A stretch of DNA of 64,000 bases, taken from positions 44,044-108,043 of the forward strand of contig JASAND010023271.1 of NCBI GenBank assembly GCA_030248195.1, given 5' to 3'. Of this stretch, positions 19,785-36,269 are shown one piece after another (the stretch's first letter is position 1; each line of letters begins with the position of its first letter). A program made the translations under genes and the position numbers. Source of the DNA: Trissonchulus latispiculum. Its lineage: Eukaryota > Nematoda > Enoplea > Enoplida > Ironidae. A model generated the notes under the pieces. It was given only the letters and a program-made list of their open reading frames with translations, was not told the DNA's origin and searched no databases.

Positions 19785-20200
19785 GAACTCCATATTATCC
19801 CGAAAGCGTGGACACGTGGCACCACAGTTTGCTACAAACTGGAGGTGCTTACTACAGAGGAGTACCGTATCAAAGAGGAGCAGGATTTGGAAAAGTACTA
19901 GGTGGACTATTTAGAGCGATATGGCCCACAGTACGAAGCATCGGTGCAGAAGTGGGAAAAGAGGCCCTTCGCACCGGTTCTGAAGTAGCCAGAGACTATT
20001 TGAACAGAGGAGAGGATATTAAGTCTTCGCTAAAGCGACACTCAAAGAGTGCACTTGGAAGAGTGTTGGAAAATGCCGGCAAAAATATGCAAGAAGGGCA
20101 AGGCATTGGAAGAAGAAAGCGTCCAAATAACATAAAAACTATAAGCGGAGGAAGCAAATGTAAACGCAGAAAACAACAAGACATATTTACCTATGGCTAA
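19781..20200 (+). CDS. pX/pVI-like small basic virion protein, 139 aa
   Basis: Contains GVPYQRGAGFGKVLGGLFRA near residues 28-47, an amphipathic helix preceded by a glycine-rich possible protease site, and a basic C-terminal tail with GRRKRPN and KCKRRKQ. Adenovirus pVI and pX and their adintovirus counterparts have this design; they help membrane rupture or DNA condensation after cleavage by the viral protease. It sits between penton and major capsid. Overlaps both neighbours by a few bases. Confidence 0.72.
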   Translation: MRTPYYPESVDTWHHSLLQTGGAYYRGVPYQRGAGFGKVLGGLFRAIWPTVRSIGAEVGKEALRTGSEVARDYLNRGEDIKSSLKRHSKSALGRVLENAGKNMQEGQGIGRRKRPNNIKTISGGSKCKRRKQQDIFTYG

Positions 20201-21509
20201 ACGACTTGACGCGGAATCTAACCCCGGGTTCAAGAGTGAACTAGACCTATTTACGCTCCCACCTACCCAGGTGGCTGTGGAAAAGGGATATTGGTCTGAA
20301 AACTACCCTCAAAATCCTGTAACCAATTCTGGTCCTTACAGGATACTCGTGCCCAGGGATGTTTACATGCTTGATCTCAACAAAAACTATCTCTACATTA
20401 AGCTCAGGATAGCAACCGACGCTAATGCAGCTGTAACTGCGGCAGCAGATGGGACTTACCCTGTTGCACCAATTAACTTAATTGGAAAGACCCTGTTTGA
20501 GCGACTTATTGTGAAACTGTCAGACAAGGAAATTTACAACTCTGGACCTCTTTACTCTTACCAGGCATATTTGGAGACACTGCTAAATTACGGATGGGAT
20601 GCAAAGAACTCACATTTACAACTGGGCCTGTTTCACAAAGACGGTGATTTTAAGCTAGACTCCAAAGCAGCCGGAAAACGAGCCAAACCGTTTATGGACA
20701 ACAACACAGTTGAATTGCTGGCACCGTTACACTGCGACCTATTTAAACAAGAACGATACCTACTCAGTGACTGCGAACTAGCTCTAGAGCTGCATCGCAA
20801 CAGGGACAATTTTTGCTTAATGAGTAATGGAACAACCTACAAAATACTAATCGATGATATTAGATGGTACGTTTGGAAAGTTAAGCCGCAAGAATCTCTG
20901 TCGCTCGCTATAGAAAACATACTACAGGCGCCAAATACAGCAAAGTACCCTATACGGAGGATAAAAATGGCTACACGGCACATTGCAGCCGGGTCTCAGC
21001 ATATCATTGAAAACTCAATTTACAGTGGCCAGTTGCCGAGAAGGGTAATAATTGGTCTGGTTGACGCTGAAGCATTTAATGGGGCCTTTACCAAGAACGC
21101 GCTAAAATTTGAACACTGTAACGTCACAGAGATTGCACTGAAATGTGGTGACGAGTACGTACCAAAATACCCCCTGAAAATGGACTGGAAGGCGTATCAG
21201 TACAGCTTCCCCTTTATGTACCTCAACGAAAACTGTGACATGGCTAATCTGAACAAAGGTATGGATATTTCTTACAACGATTTTGCGAACGGATATACCC
21301 TGTTTACGTTTGACCTCACTGCCGACAATGTAGACACTGGTGCAATGGAACTGATTAGAGAAGGTGATTTAAGCCTTGCAATGACCCTCAAGGAAGCTTT
21401 GCCAGCTGCAGACTTCCCACAAGGAGTCGTTATAATCATATATGGAGAATTTGATAACCTCATTGCAATTGACGTCAACAGAACGCCATTTTTTGACTAC
21501 GCGATATGA
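20193..21509 (+). CDS. Major capsid protein, double jelly-roll
   Basis: 438 aa. Matches the widespread family typified by C. elegans F54H12.2, known from structure-based work as the Maverick/Polinton major capsid. Landmarks are ELDLFTLPPTQ near the start, FERLIVKLSDKEIYNSGPLYSYQAYL, then GQLPRRVIIGLVD in the second jelly roll and NRTPFFDYAI at the end. Trimers would form the hexon-like capsomers. The frame is complete and ends in an ATGA overlap with the protease. A broken relative lies at 42458-43080 (-). Confidence 0.92.
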   Translation: MAKRLDAESNPGFKSELDLFTLPPTQVAVEKGYWSENYPQNPVTNSGPYRILVPRDVYMLDLNKNYLYIKLRIATDANAAVTAAADGTYPVAPINLIGKTLFERLIVKLSDKEIYNSGPLYSYQAYLETLLNYGWDAKNSHLQLGLFHKDGDFKLDSKAAGKRAKPFMDNNTVELLAPLHCDLFKQERYLLSDCELALELHRNRDNFCLMSNGTTYKILIDDIRWYVWKVKPQESLSLAIENILQAPNTAKYPIRRIKMATRHIAAGSQHIIENSIYSGQLPRRVIIGLVDAEAFNGAFTKNALKFEHCNVTEIALKCGDEYVPKYPLKMDWKAYQYSFPFMYLNENCDMANLNKGMDISYNDFANGYTLFTFDLTADNVDTGAMELIREGDLSLAMTLKEALPAADFPQGVVIIIYGEFDNLIAIDVNRTPFFDYAI

Positions 21510-21991
21510 ACAGTAACGAGATTGAAAAGACAATGAAAAGATGCAAAGACTTCATTGGGGTATTCCCCAGTGATCAGTTGCCCGAAATCAAGTCCAAACC
21601 CGCCTGCTTCATAGCCAATACTGACCCATCTGATAAACCTGGTGAACATTGGGTTGCTCTGTACGTTAATGACAAAGTAGAGTATTTTGACAGCTATGGA
21701 CTACCACCGTGGCCTCAATTTGACAAGTACAGAATTAATAAGTACAACAACTACTGCCTCCAGAACTTTGATACTAACGTATGCGGAGAGTACTGCATTT
21801 ACTTTTTACTCAAACGCTGCCACGGACACAGCCTCGACTCTATTGTGGACTTTCTCAGAAAGTGCGACAACGACAGGATCGTAAAGAAGTTTGTGGATAG
21901 AATACGACAAACAGCAGTAGGAGGACAGTGTTGCAAATGCAGATCGTCAACGTTGTGCTTACAGGGAAATTGGGAAAACAAATCGACTTGA
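21506..21991 (+). CDS. Adenovirus-type cysteine protease (adenain-like, C5)
   Basis: 161 aa. Catalytic residues are visible in the adenain order: His48 in GEHWVALY, Asp62 in EYFDSYG, Gln86 in CLQNFD and Cys93 in VCGEYC, with a seven-residue Gln-to-Cys spacing as in the adenovirus enzyme. It matures capsid precursors. Its 3' end overlaps the TBP-like gene by 55 bp. The relative in the decayed element has lost the Asp. Confidence 0.93.
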   Translation: MNSNEIEKTMKRCKDFIGVFPSDQLPEIKSKPACFIANTDPSDKPGEHWVALYVNDKVEYFDSYGLPPWPQFDKYRINKYNNYCLQNFDTNVCGEYCIYFLLKRCHGHSLDSIVDFLRKCDNDRIVKKFVDRIRQTAVGGQCCKCRSSTLCLQGNWENKST

Positions 21992-22491
21992 CTGAACTGG
22001 ACGATGTTTACTATCAACCTAAACGATTTAGTGGAGCAATATTGGAACTCTACGATAGATGCACCTGCCTCATATTCAAAAATGGATCGTTCAACTGTGT
22101 TGGGTCTACCTCAGTGGAAAGTGCAATAGATAACGCACACAAACTGGCAGAGCAGATGAAGACTTCACTGGAACATTATAGGATATGCAACATTGTATGC
22201 TCAAACAGATCCAATTCTTCGGTAAACCTGCGCTCACTTTATGAGTCCCTAAGACCTATGGGCTATGTAATGATGGATGACGAAATGTTTAGTGGAATGA
22301 CCTGGAAACTGTATGGAGGTACAGTCAGACTGTTTCACAATGGACGATACTTTATCACTGGAGTCAAAACTGAAGCTCAAGCACAGAAAATTGATGACAG
22401 GGTGCAACAAATATGCAATATTAATAAAAGGAAAGACTGCAGTCCAACAACTACCACAACAACAACTACGAAACCGCAATGGAATACCTAA
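21937..22491 (+). CDS. TATA-box-binding-protein-like factor encoded by the element
   Basis: 184 aa. Two direct TBP-type repeats. Repeat 1: IVNVVLTGKLG (3-13), QPKRFSGAI (27-35), CLIFKNGSFNCVG (44-56). Repeat 2: YRICNIVCS (81-89), EMFSGMTW (116-123), RLFHNGRYFITGVK (131-144). The four phenylalanines that kink TATA DNA in TBP have counterparts at 31, 47, 118 and 133. No long N-terminal region; the tail is threonine-rich. Known TBPs seed pol I/II/III transcription, so this could direct element promoters or interfere with host ones (inference). It overlaps the protease upstream and the next gene by 13 bp. A relative occurs in the second element at the same position after the protease. Confidence 0.85.
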   Translation: MQIVNVVLTGKLGKQIDLTELDDVYYQPKRFSGAILELYDRCTCLIFKNGSFNCVGSTSVESAIDNAHKLAEQMKTSLEHYRICNIVCSNRSNSSVNLRSLYESLRPMGYVMMDDEMFSGMTWKLYGGTVRLFHNGRYFITGVKTEAQAQKIDDRVQQICNINKRKDCSPTTTTTTTTKPQWNT

Positions 22492-22766
22492 CAAAACAAG
22501 ATTACACCGTATCTACTGCCAATCTGAGATGCGTGGAAGCGGAGCTGACTACAGCGGAAGATGACGTATTGGAGGCCTACGACGTGAAGGACTTTATGCT
22601 ACAAACGTTTCGTGACTGGATTGATGGCGACAGGATGTACCTACTCATAACAGATCACTGCTTTCACGTGGTCTTTAAAGGATGGGTCACAAAATCAACG
22701 ATAACGGAAGTGTGCTCCTTCCCGCACAGACAAAGGCTAACCGTACTGGCCTTTCACCTTGGCTAA
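22479..22766 (+). CDS. Last gene of the + cluster, 95 aa, unknown
   Basis: ATG lies inside the end of the TBP-like gene. Acidic, mixed alpha/beta; YLLITDHCFHVVFKGWV is the most hydrophobic stretch but not long enough for a clear membrane helix. No cysteine motif or known family. Position suggests coexpression with the TBP-like gene. Confidence 0.6.
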   Translation: MEYLTKQDYTVSTANLRCVEAELTTAEDDVLEAYDVKDFMLQTFRDWIDGDRMYLLITDHCFHVVFKGWVTKSTITEVCSFPHRQRLTVLAFHLG

Positions 22767-22822
22767 ACAGCAGTGTAAAACCTCGAAAGAGGTTCCGCTT
22801 GATGCCATCTTGTGGCGGAAAG

Positions 22823-22828
22823 CTTTAT
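22823..22828 (-). terminator. Poly(A) signal for the PolB-N-like gene
   Basis: AATAAA on - about 35 bp past the stop at 22861; the convergent + cluster ends 57 bp away. Position accurate to a few bases. Confidence 0.5.
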
Positions 22829-22860
22829 TGAAAAACAACACACAACACAATACATAGTTT

Positions 22861-23941
22861 CTACATTATAGGGTAGTCATTCAGTCTGTCAATAACAATT
22901 GTCATATTTGTGATTCTTTCCACCACATATTTAGACCCAGGTCTTTGTTGCCTTGCCCATTCCAAAATATCAGTCATGTCCAGTGTATCCATTAATTTAC
23001 CAAATTCAGCTTTATTCCCAACAAGCCTTGGTCGATCCAAAATATTGGTGTTACCACTGGCATAGTAATAGGTTAGTTCATTTGTAAGGGCATTTCGTAG
23101 CACGTAAGCGAAATAGATGCTCCACTTGCCCACATGCGTTTGACGTTTGAAGATGTGTTCGCAGTAGCCCTTAATTTCCTCCAAGTTCATAGCCGTTAGT
23201 CGATAGTTGTGACGATCTTGATTTTTCGGTGGCTTGGTTATATGATGATGAGTACGAATAAGATGCCAGTACTCATGATATATGTTGTCCATTTCATCTC
23301 CCAGGAGCACGGGAGTTTCTTCATCTTCTTGCAGATCATTCATAATCTTATCATCGCTGGTTGGCTCTTTGCGTGGTGGTCCTTTCTTCGACCTCGTTTT
23401 TTCCTTTTGTCCAAATTTGGCCTTGTTTTTGGGATTATCGTTTTCGACATGACGTGTCGGTTCATCCGTTTCGGTTATTGTCTTGGGATTGCTATGTATG
23501 CGACTGTAGTGATCTGCCAACTTCTCGTCTCGCTCGAAAATACGATTACACTCCACACACTCAAACTTTGGACAGCTTTTCAGTTTCTCCAAATGTCGTT
23601 GAAGCGCATCCAATCTGTAGAACTTTACATAGCAGTGATCACATCTGGTGAAATTGGTCTAAAACAGAAAAATTGAATCAGGTGATCGCAAACGGATTAA
23701 ATTTAATTAGTGATTAAATTTGCGAACTGTTGTGATAAAAACTTAACTGAAGGATACTTACCGTTAAATTGTTGCTGCCTCCGTCACAGATTTTGTTGTG
23801 TCGTTTGAGACTGTCCTTTCGACTGTAATGGTTCCCACACTTGATACAGTCAACAAGCATCGCTTCGTGTACAGATATCTTGTGTCGTTTCAAGCTTTCT
23901 TTATGAGCAAACACTTTGTCACATAAGTCACATGTAAACAT
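22861..23941 (-). CDS. Zinc-finger protein with PolB N-terminal-like domain, two exons
   Basis: Exon 1 is 23762-23941 (60 codons), intron 23659-23761 (donor GTAAGT, acceptor TTTTAG), exon 2 is 22861-23658; about 325 aa. Exon 1 has two C2H2-type fingers (FTCDLCDKVF, CIKCGNHYSR); exon 2 begins with two more (RCDHCYVKF, ECVECNRIF), so splicing joins four fingers. A charged linker follows, then a C-terminal domain with NLEEIKGYCEHIFKRQT, ILEWARQQRPGSKYVVE and ITNMTIVID. The ARQQRP..K/W-VVE-TN phrase is the one I associate with the N-terminal region of Maverick DNA polymerase B proteins. The stop comes where the exonuclease/polymerase would continue. Splicing is convincing; the PolB link is from memory of the family. 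Confidence 0.75.
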
Positions 23942-23989
23942 GTTGCTTCACTTCAGCCACCTCACCTTGTAGTGCAATTGCAAATAACA

Positions 23990-24200
23990 CTACCACTTAA
24001 AAACTGGTTTTATCTAGTTTAAAATGATTACGCTATTTAGTTTAAAGTGATTACGCAAAAGTTGCAATCATCAAAACCGGTTTTGTCTAGTTTCAAATGA
24101 TTACGCTATTTAGTTTAAAGTGATTACGCAAAAGTTGCAATCATCAAAACCGGTTTTGTCTAGTTTTAAATGATTACGCTATTTAGTTTAAAGTGATAAG
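23990..24200. promoter_or_regulatory. Upstream repeats of the right subterminal gene
   Basis: About three copies of a ~75-bp unit: AAAACCGGTTTTGTCTAGTTT, ATGATTACGCTATTTAGTTT, AAAGTGATTACGCAAAAGTTG. GATTACGCAA is a C/EBP/PAR-bZIP-like site. The array shares TCTAGTTTAAA and ACCGGTT words with the left array at 13655-13765, so the two are homologous and diverging. Confidence 0.5.
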
Positions 24201-24302
24201 TTGCAATCATGGTGTTTTGTCATGTCGTTATGCCCTGAGGCAGTTTAAAGTATAGAGAGCGTATCTTTATTGTCATTTTAACTTGTACACTGTTTAGCAG
24301 CG

Positions 24303-24839
24303 ATGGATTCTTTTGGTTTTGTTACTATGGTTTGTGACGGTATTCACAAAATGGGCCAAGTTCTCATGGAACTAACAGTGAATATACTGCTACCCTGCGA
24401 AAGTATCGTTCAAGAAACCTATCACATTCGCGCTCCAGTGCCATTTCATCAGCTGACATGCCGTCAGCAGGCGGACTTCTACCAGGCCCAGGCAACGAAC
24501 GGGCTTTCATGGACTATTTGTTCTACTGTACCATCGAGATGGGAAGTGCTGGACAAAGTTTGCGAGAAGCTTCGTGACGTGAGAGCCATAGTTACAAAAG
24601 GGACTACGACACGCAGACTGATGCTTCGTGCCCTTGCAAGGAACGATATGAACATTCTTGTTTTTGACACTGAGTTGGGCTACCCGTCCTTTGATGATAT
24701 TCCAGATGTTGAAGGGGTACCATGCTGCATGTTTCACAGCGGAATGACGCTTCAGTACAGACGTTCATGCTCCCGACACAGAGCCGCACAGTTAATGAAG
24801 TCATTTTTGAGCCCTAACTTTAACTCTAACTTTAACTAA
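24303..24839 (+). CDS. Subterminal TIR-associated protein, right paralogue
   Basis: 178 aa, starts MDSFGFVTMV. Outward-reading counterpart of the gene at 13071. It shares FVTMV, VTKGTT, GYPSFDDIPDV, PCCMFH and CSRHRAAQL; the Cys/His pairs suggest a zinc site. The sequence upstream still carries the ATGTCGTTATG words of the left gene's first start, but in this copy that frame closes at once (near 24240), which supports the later start in both. The end has a short repeated NFNSNFN tail. Function unknown. Confidence 0.78.
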   Translation: MDSFGFVTMVCDGIHKMGQVLMELTVNILLPCESIVQETYHIRAPVPFHQLTCRQQADFYQAQATNGLSWTICSTVPSRWEVLDKVCEKLRDVRAIVTKGTTTRRLMLRALARNDMNILVFDTELGYPSFDDIPDVEGVPCCMFHSGMTLQYRRSCSRHRAAQLMKSFLSPNFNSNFN

Positions 24840-26160
24840 TTTTCACTATGAACATTGTTCTCATTATACATTATTTTGTCGTACAGTGTTTTCGTGTAGT
24901 GTTTTGTTGTACAGTACTTTTGTTGCATATTATTTTGTGCAGTGTATTCTTGTCGTGTCTTTGTGTTGTACAGTATTTTTGTTGTACAGTATTTTGTGCA
25001 GTTGTCTTGTTGCACTATATTATTTTTGTACAGTGTTGTTGTACAGTATTTTGGTGCAGTGTTGTTGTATAGTATTTTTGTTGCGTATTATTGTCATTGT
25101 TCAATAAAACACATCCGCCTGTATGGGCCGTACTATAGTAGTAGTGTTCGCCACAGTTAGTATCTCCCACTGGCTGTATTTGCAGACTAAAGTAGTCGGG
25201 TGATCACTAGCGGTCGCGCCCTGTGATAATTTAGTATGGACGCTCATGTTATGGGTCAGCGGTAAGCTTCCATCCTAGCTAACTTCTGAAGTCAGTTTTG
25301 AACGACAGCAAATTACCCCAAAGTTTTTCCAACTGGTCAATTTTGAAATTTGACCTAGAGTCAACTATGGTTCCGGCCAAGGGTCAGCATGGAGCTTTGA
25401 TTCTTAGCTAAAAATCTGAGCTCAGTTTTTAGAAATCTACGACCTCGAAAACCCCTTGGTAAAGTTTTTCGAGCGAAAATAGGCAACTTTGAAATTTGAC
25501 CTAGGGTCAGCCATGGTTCCGGACATGGGTCTGCACGGAGGTTAAGAAATAGAGCAAAACTAAGGTCATTTTTGGAATCTATGGCCCCGAAAACCCCTAG
25601 ATAAAGTTTTTCGAGCGAAAATAGACAACTTTGAAATCTGACCTTTGGTCGACCATGGTTCCGGGCATGGGTCAGCACGGAGGTTAATCATTAGAGCAAA
25701 ACTAAGGTCATTTTTGAAATCTACGACCCCGAAAACCCCCTAGATAAAGTTTCCCCGACGAAAATGGACAATTTTGAAATTTGACCTTTGGTCGACCATG
25801 TTTCCGGTTATGGGTCCCTTACAGCATGGAGGTTGCAAAATAGAACAAAACTAGGATCATTTTTGAAATCCCCGACCCAGAAAACCCCCTAGATAAAGTT
25901 TCCGGGCAAAAAGGGTCAACTTTGAAATTTGACCTTGGGTCGACCGTGGTTCCGGTCACCTCCTCCACAACCTCCCCCCAACTCCACAACCCAGAAAACC
26001 TCCCCCCAACTCCACAACCACAAAAACCTCCCCCCAATTTCCTCCACAACCACAAAAACCTCCCCCCAACTCCACAACCCCAAAAACCTCCCCCCAATTT
26101 TCCGCCACAACCTCCCCCCAATTTTCCTCCACAACCACCAAAACCCCCCCCCCCCCCAAT
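24840..26160 (-). repeat. Right terminal inverted repeat of the Maverick-type element
   Basis: Mirror of the left TIR: TTG/GTA-rich tract with repeated TTGTACAGTATTTT (24850-25100), a block ending in TAAAGTAGTCGGGTGATCACTAG, about five ~125-bp units (25260-25950) and the C-rich minisatellite (about 25955-26160). Differences from the left end are substitutions and unit number, typical of an ageing or imperfectly homogenised TIR. Confidence 0.88.
25103..25108 (+). terminator. Poly(A) signal inside the right TIR
   Basis: AATAAA about 265 bp past the stop of the right subterminal gene; mirror of the signal at 12781-12786. Confidence 0.6.
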
Positions 26161-28712
26161 TCTACACCATTTTATGACCTATTACTACTGTTAAAAAACC
26201 GGTTTGGATTTAAAATCTGGGTGGAATTAGAATCGAATTAACGCTGACAAGGATAAGTCAACCCCAAAATATTTGATAACAGTAGGTTGAGCATCGGGGT
26301 TTAGCCAACCCTAATATATTAGGGTCGAACCCAAAAATGGGTTCAACCCGGGTTGAACTCAACCCGATTTTGATAACGCTGGCCCCAGAACACAAAAAGA
26401 AGACTTGGAAAGACTTCAGCACTGCAGTAAAACGATGCAAGTAATAAATAATTTATAAAAAACAAGAAAATTAACAAAAAACGAATGAAACAAAAGGTGG
26501 ACGTAGAGAAAAAATTTCAAAACAATACAGGAGTCTTAACGCATAGAAACATTAAAAACTAAAGTTATCTAAAGGAGCTTTAGAATGCATTTCTAACAAG
26601 AAAGAATGTGTAATGTTAGAAAATATTAGTGAGCTAGAAAGTTCAATAAAATTTAGTGTATCTGATTCGTTAATTATTTTGAAGTTCAGAAAAATTTTTA
26701 TTAATAATTTTATAAATTATTTGAATGCCACAAGTGCTGCTTCGAGTTTGTAAACTCCTTTCTTGTGGCTTGATGAAACTGAAAGTTGTGGTGTACTTGT
26801 CACAGGCAGGGACTTTGCTTGTGACTAATGATGAAATCGGCCCCTGCTAGACAAAGCATATTCCACCTCTGTTTATGGAGGGAGTCGCTAGAAAGTGGTT
26901 TTCCGGTAAATCCGGCTCTGCCGGCCATTCACTACCGTCCTGCACGTTTCCCTATGAAATCCCGGCTTCGCTGGCCAATGTAAACCCGGCTTTGCCGGCC
27001 ATTCACTACCGTCCTGCACTGTTCCTAATTTTCTATTCATAAATTTCTATGGACTAAGATCAGGATGATTCAGGTTTCATAAAGGCTGGCCTAACCAGTT
27101 ACTTCGTAATCTTATACCTTATTACTATTAATTTAAATTAAAGCCAACTGGATCCCTCTGACGATGTATCGTTCTGGTCCTAGTCCACCTCTGACCCACT
27201 GGTAAAAACATCATACGGCGTCTTACACTTTTCCCGCTAATTGTAGAACCAATTCAACCTCTTACTTTTTTCATGGTCAGAGTCTAAGGGATTAGGGCCG
27301 AAAGACTCTGATTAACCGATCAAATTGATCAGTATATATGTAATCGAACCAGTAATTAATTTCTTATTAATTAATTAACAAAACAGGATATGGGATAGAT
27401 GGGCTTATTTAAACGAATAAGCCCATCTATCCCATATCCTGTTTTGTTTTGTTTTTGTTTGTTTAATTGTTGTTGGCACACATTTTAGTTTATTTCAGTA
27501 GCTTAAGCAATCATGACGTAAGGCATCACAAAAGGTAAAGGTACCTTAAACATTCGATATTACATTGTGGCTTATAATTTACTTAAGTGCTTCGGGAAAC
27601 ACAGCTACCTTGTATTTGTGGTATAATCGTAATCGTTACCGCTAACTGCGCATATCGCTCCATCTTCTCCTGTCTTCCTTCGGGAGGGACAGGTCGCCAA
27701 CAGCCCGTCTGCTTGCAGAAGACCCCGTCCGTTTGGTTTGGGGGTCTGACAAGGGAGTATGGTAGTTTCATCAGCTTATTTCCAAACTTTATTTCCAAAC
27801 AGAAGGGAGGGGATCAGAATCGGCTAATCTTAGACTGATTGGGCTCCGCTCCCTCAAATTGGGACCACTTTTTGACAACCCCCTGCCCCTAACGGATAAT
27901 GTATATACTTTGTCGCACACAGCAAGGGCCCTTCCTCAGTCGCGTATTGTGGGCGGAGCATCGTTAGGCAATGCCAAGAAGAGAAGCTCTCAAATGACAT
28001 ACTCTTTCTTACAGTTTTTTTATATTTTTCTTATATAGGAGAATGTCATGGACTCTTGGCAGTACCTATTTTTCGTACGCGTTTTCTGACTGCCGACGCT
28101 TTAGAAACAACAGCAGGTCATCACTTTTGGCCCCATTGGGCTTTTTTCTACTGGGGTGGGTGCACCCCCCCCCAGTTTTTTCCCGTCCCCACGTTTCTGG
28201 GTTTCCCCCCATTCGTCTTGAGGCACCAGATTTTATGGGTTTTTTGTAAAAACTTTTCAAAGGTGTTCCGGCTTTTTGGGTCCAAAATCTTAAATCGTCT
28301 ATTTTGTTTCTAAAACTCTGTTTTTGAGCACATCTGAGCTTAGTTTATAACCTTATTCGCATTTCGCAGATAAATAGGCTGGTTTTTTACCAGTAATGTT
28401 AACATTTTTAGGCCATTTTATTTCCTCCCACTTCCCCCCATCCGCACTGTTTTTCGCCTAGAAAATCCCCAGTCCTCCATCCTAAGAAATAAGATTTCCT
28501 TTTTTGCTATCTTTTTTCTTCTTTCTGTGAAAACTATATATAAATGGATTCAGACTCAACGTTTGACTTTTTTCTAAGACGGGATTGTGCTTGGATTGTT
28601 GCCTGGAGAGATGTTAGTTTATAGATATATATTTTTTCAGAATTTTACAACCTATACACTTCCATGAGTTACGTACGAGGAGAGTATATAGCTTAATTAT
28701 TCGAAGGATATA
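26161..28712. other. Intergenic DNA between Maverick element and METTL16
   Basis: No gene found. It holds GGGTTGAACCC-type palindromic words at 26290-26370, repeated CCGGCTTTGCCGGCCATTCACTACCGTCCTGCAC phrases at 26910-27020 and the hairpin at 27377-27448. C-run repeats occur at 28165-28215 and 28420-28450. Confidence 0.55.
27377..27448. repeat. Perfect hairpin, 33-bp arms, 6-nt loop
   Basis: The left arm (27377-27409) and right arm (27416-27448) are exact complements; the core reads GGATATGGGATAGATGGGC. The loop is TAAACG. It could be a miniature foldback element or a precursor-like small RNA hairpin; no flanking duplication noted. Confidence 0.8.
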
Positions 28713-35879
<7,167 letters not shown>

Positions 35880-36137
35880 TTAAGGGGGGGGGGGAGGGTC
35901 GAAAAAGTTTGTAGCATTGTATTGTTGGAAAATACGTTATAAATTTAACAGGGTTTTTCTGTTTTTCGAATTCTTTTTGTCATTTCTGGTGTGATTTACT
36001 GGATACCTTTTTGTTGAAATTGACATTTTGTGAAATATCGTTTAGGCGACCTTTCGGATAAAGTGGTATAGTTGGTGATCATGTATAGTCTATGCTGCTG
36101 ATTACGTTTTTCCTTTTGATACTTGTGTTGTGCAATC

Positions 36138-36143
36138 AATAAA
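36138..36143 (+). terminator. METTL16 poly(A) signal
   Basis: AATAAA 259 bp after the stop codon; another AATAAA lies near 36267. Confidence 0.6.
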
Positions 36144-36269
36144 GAGTATGTATGTGTGTATGTATTTATACCGAGAGTACATATATAATACATAACAGAA
36201 CAGTTGTATATTATCCTATAGTTATGTAAGTGTTAATTAACTGTGATGCTTCTTTCTTTGTTTTCAATA

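Larger units (their letters stand above)
11917..26160. mobile_element. Maverick/Polinton-type (adintovirus-like) element, ~14.2 kb, apparently intact ends
   Basis: Bounded by terminal inverted repeats of over 1 kb (about 11917-13070 and 24840-26160). Inside are a rve integrase, packaging ATPase, penton-like and major capsid proteins, adenovirus-type protease and several small genes. This set defines Mavericks/Polintons and adintoviruses. The polymerase and 3'-5' exonuclease parts of PolB are absent. Most core frames are open, which suggests recent insertion or constraint. The outermost bases fall in poly-G/poly-C, so no target-site duplication could be read. Confidence 0.9.
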
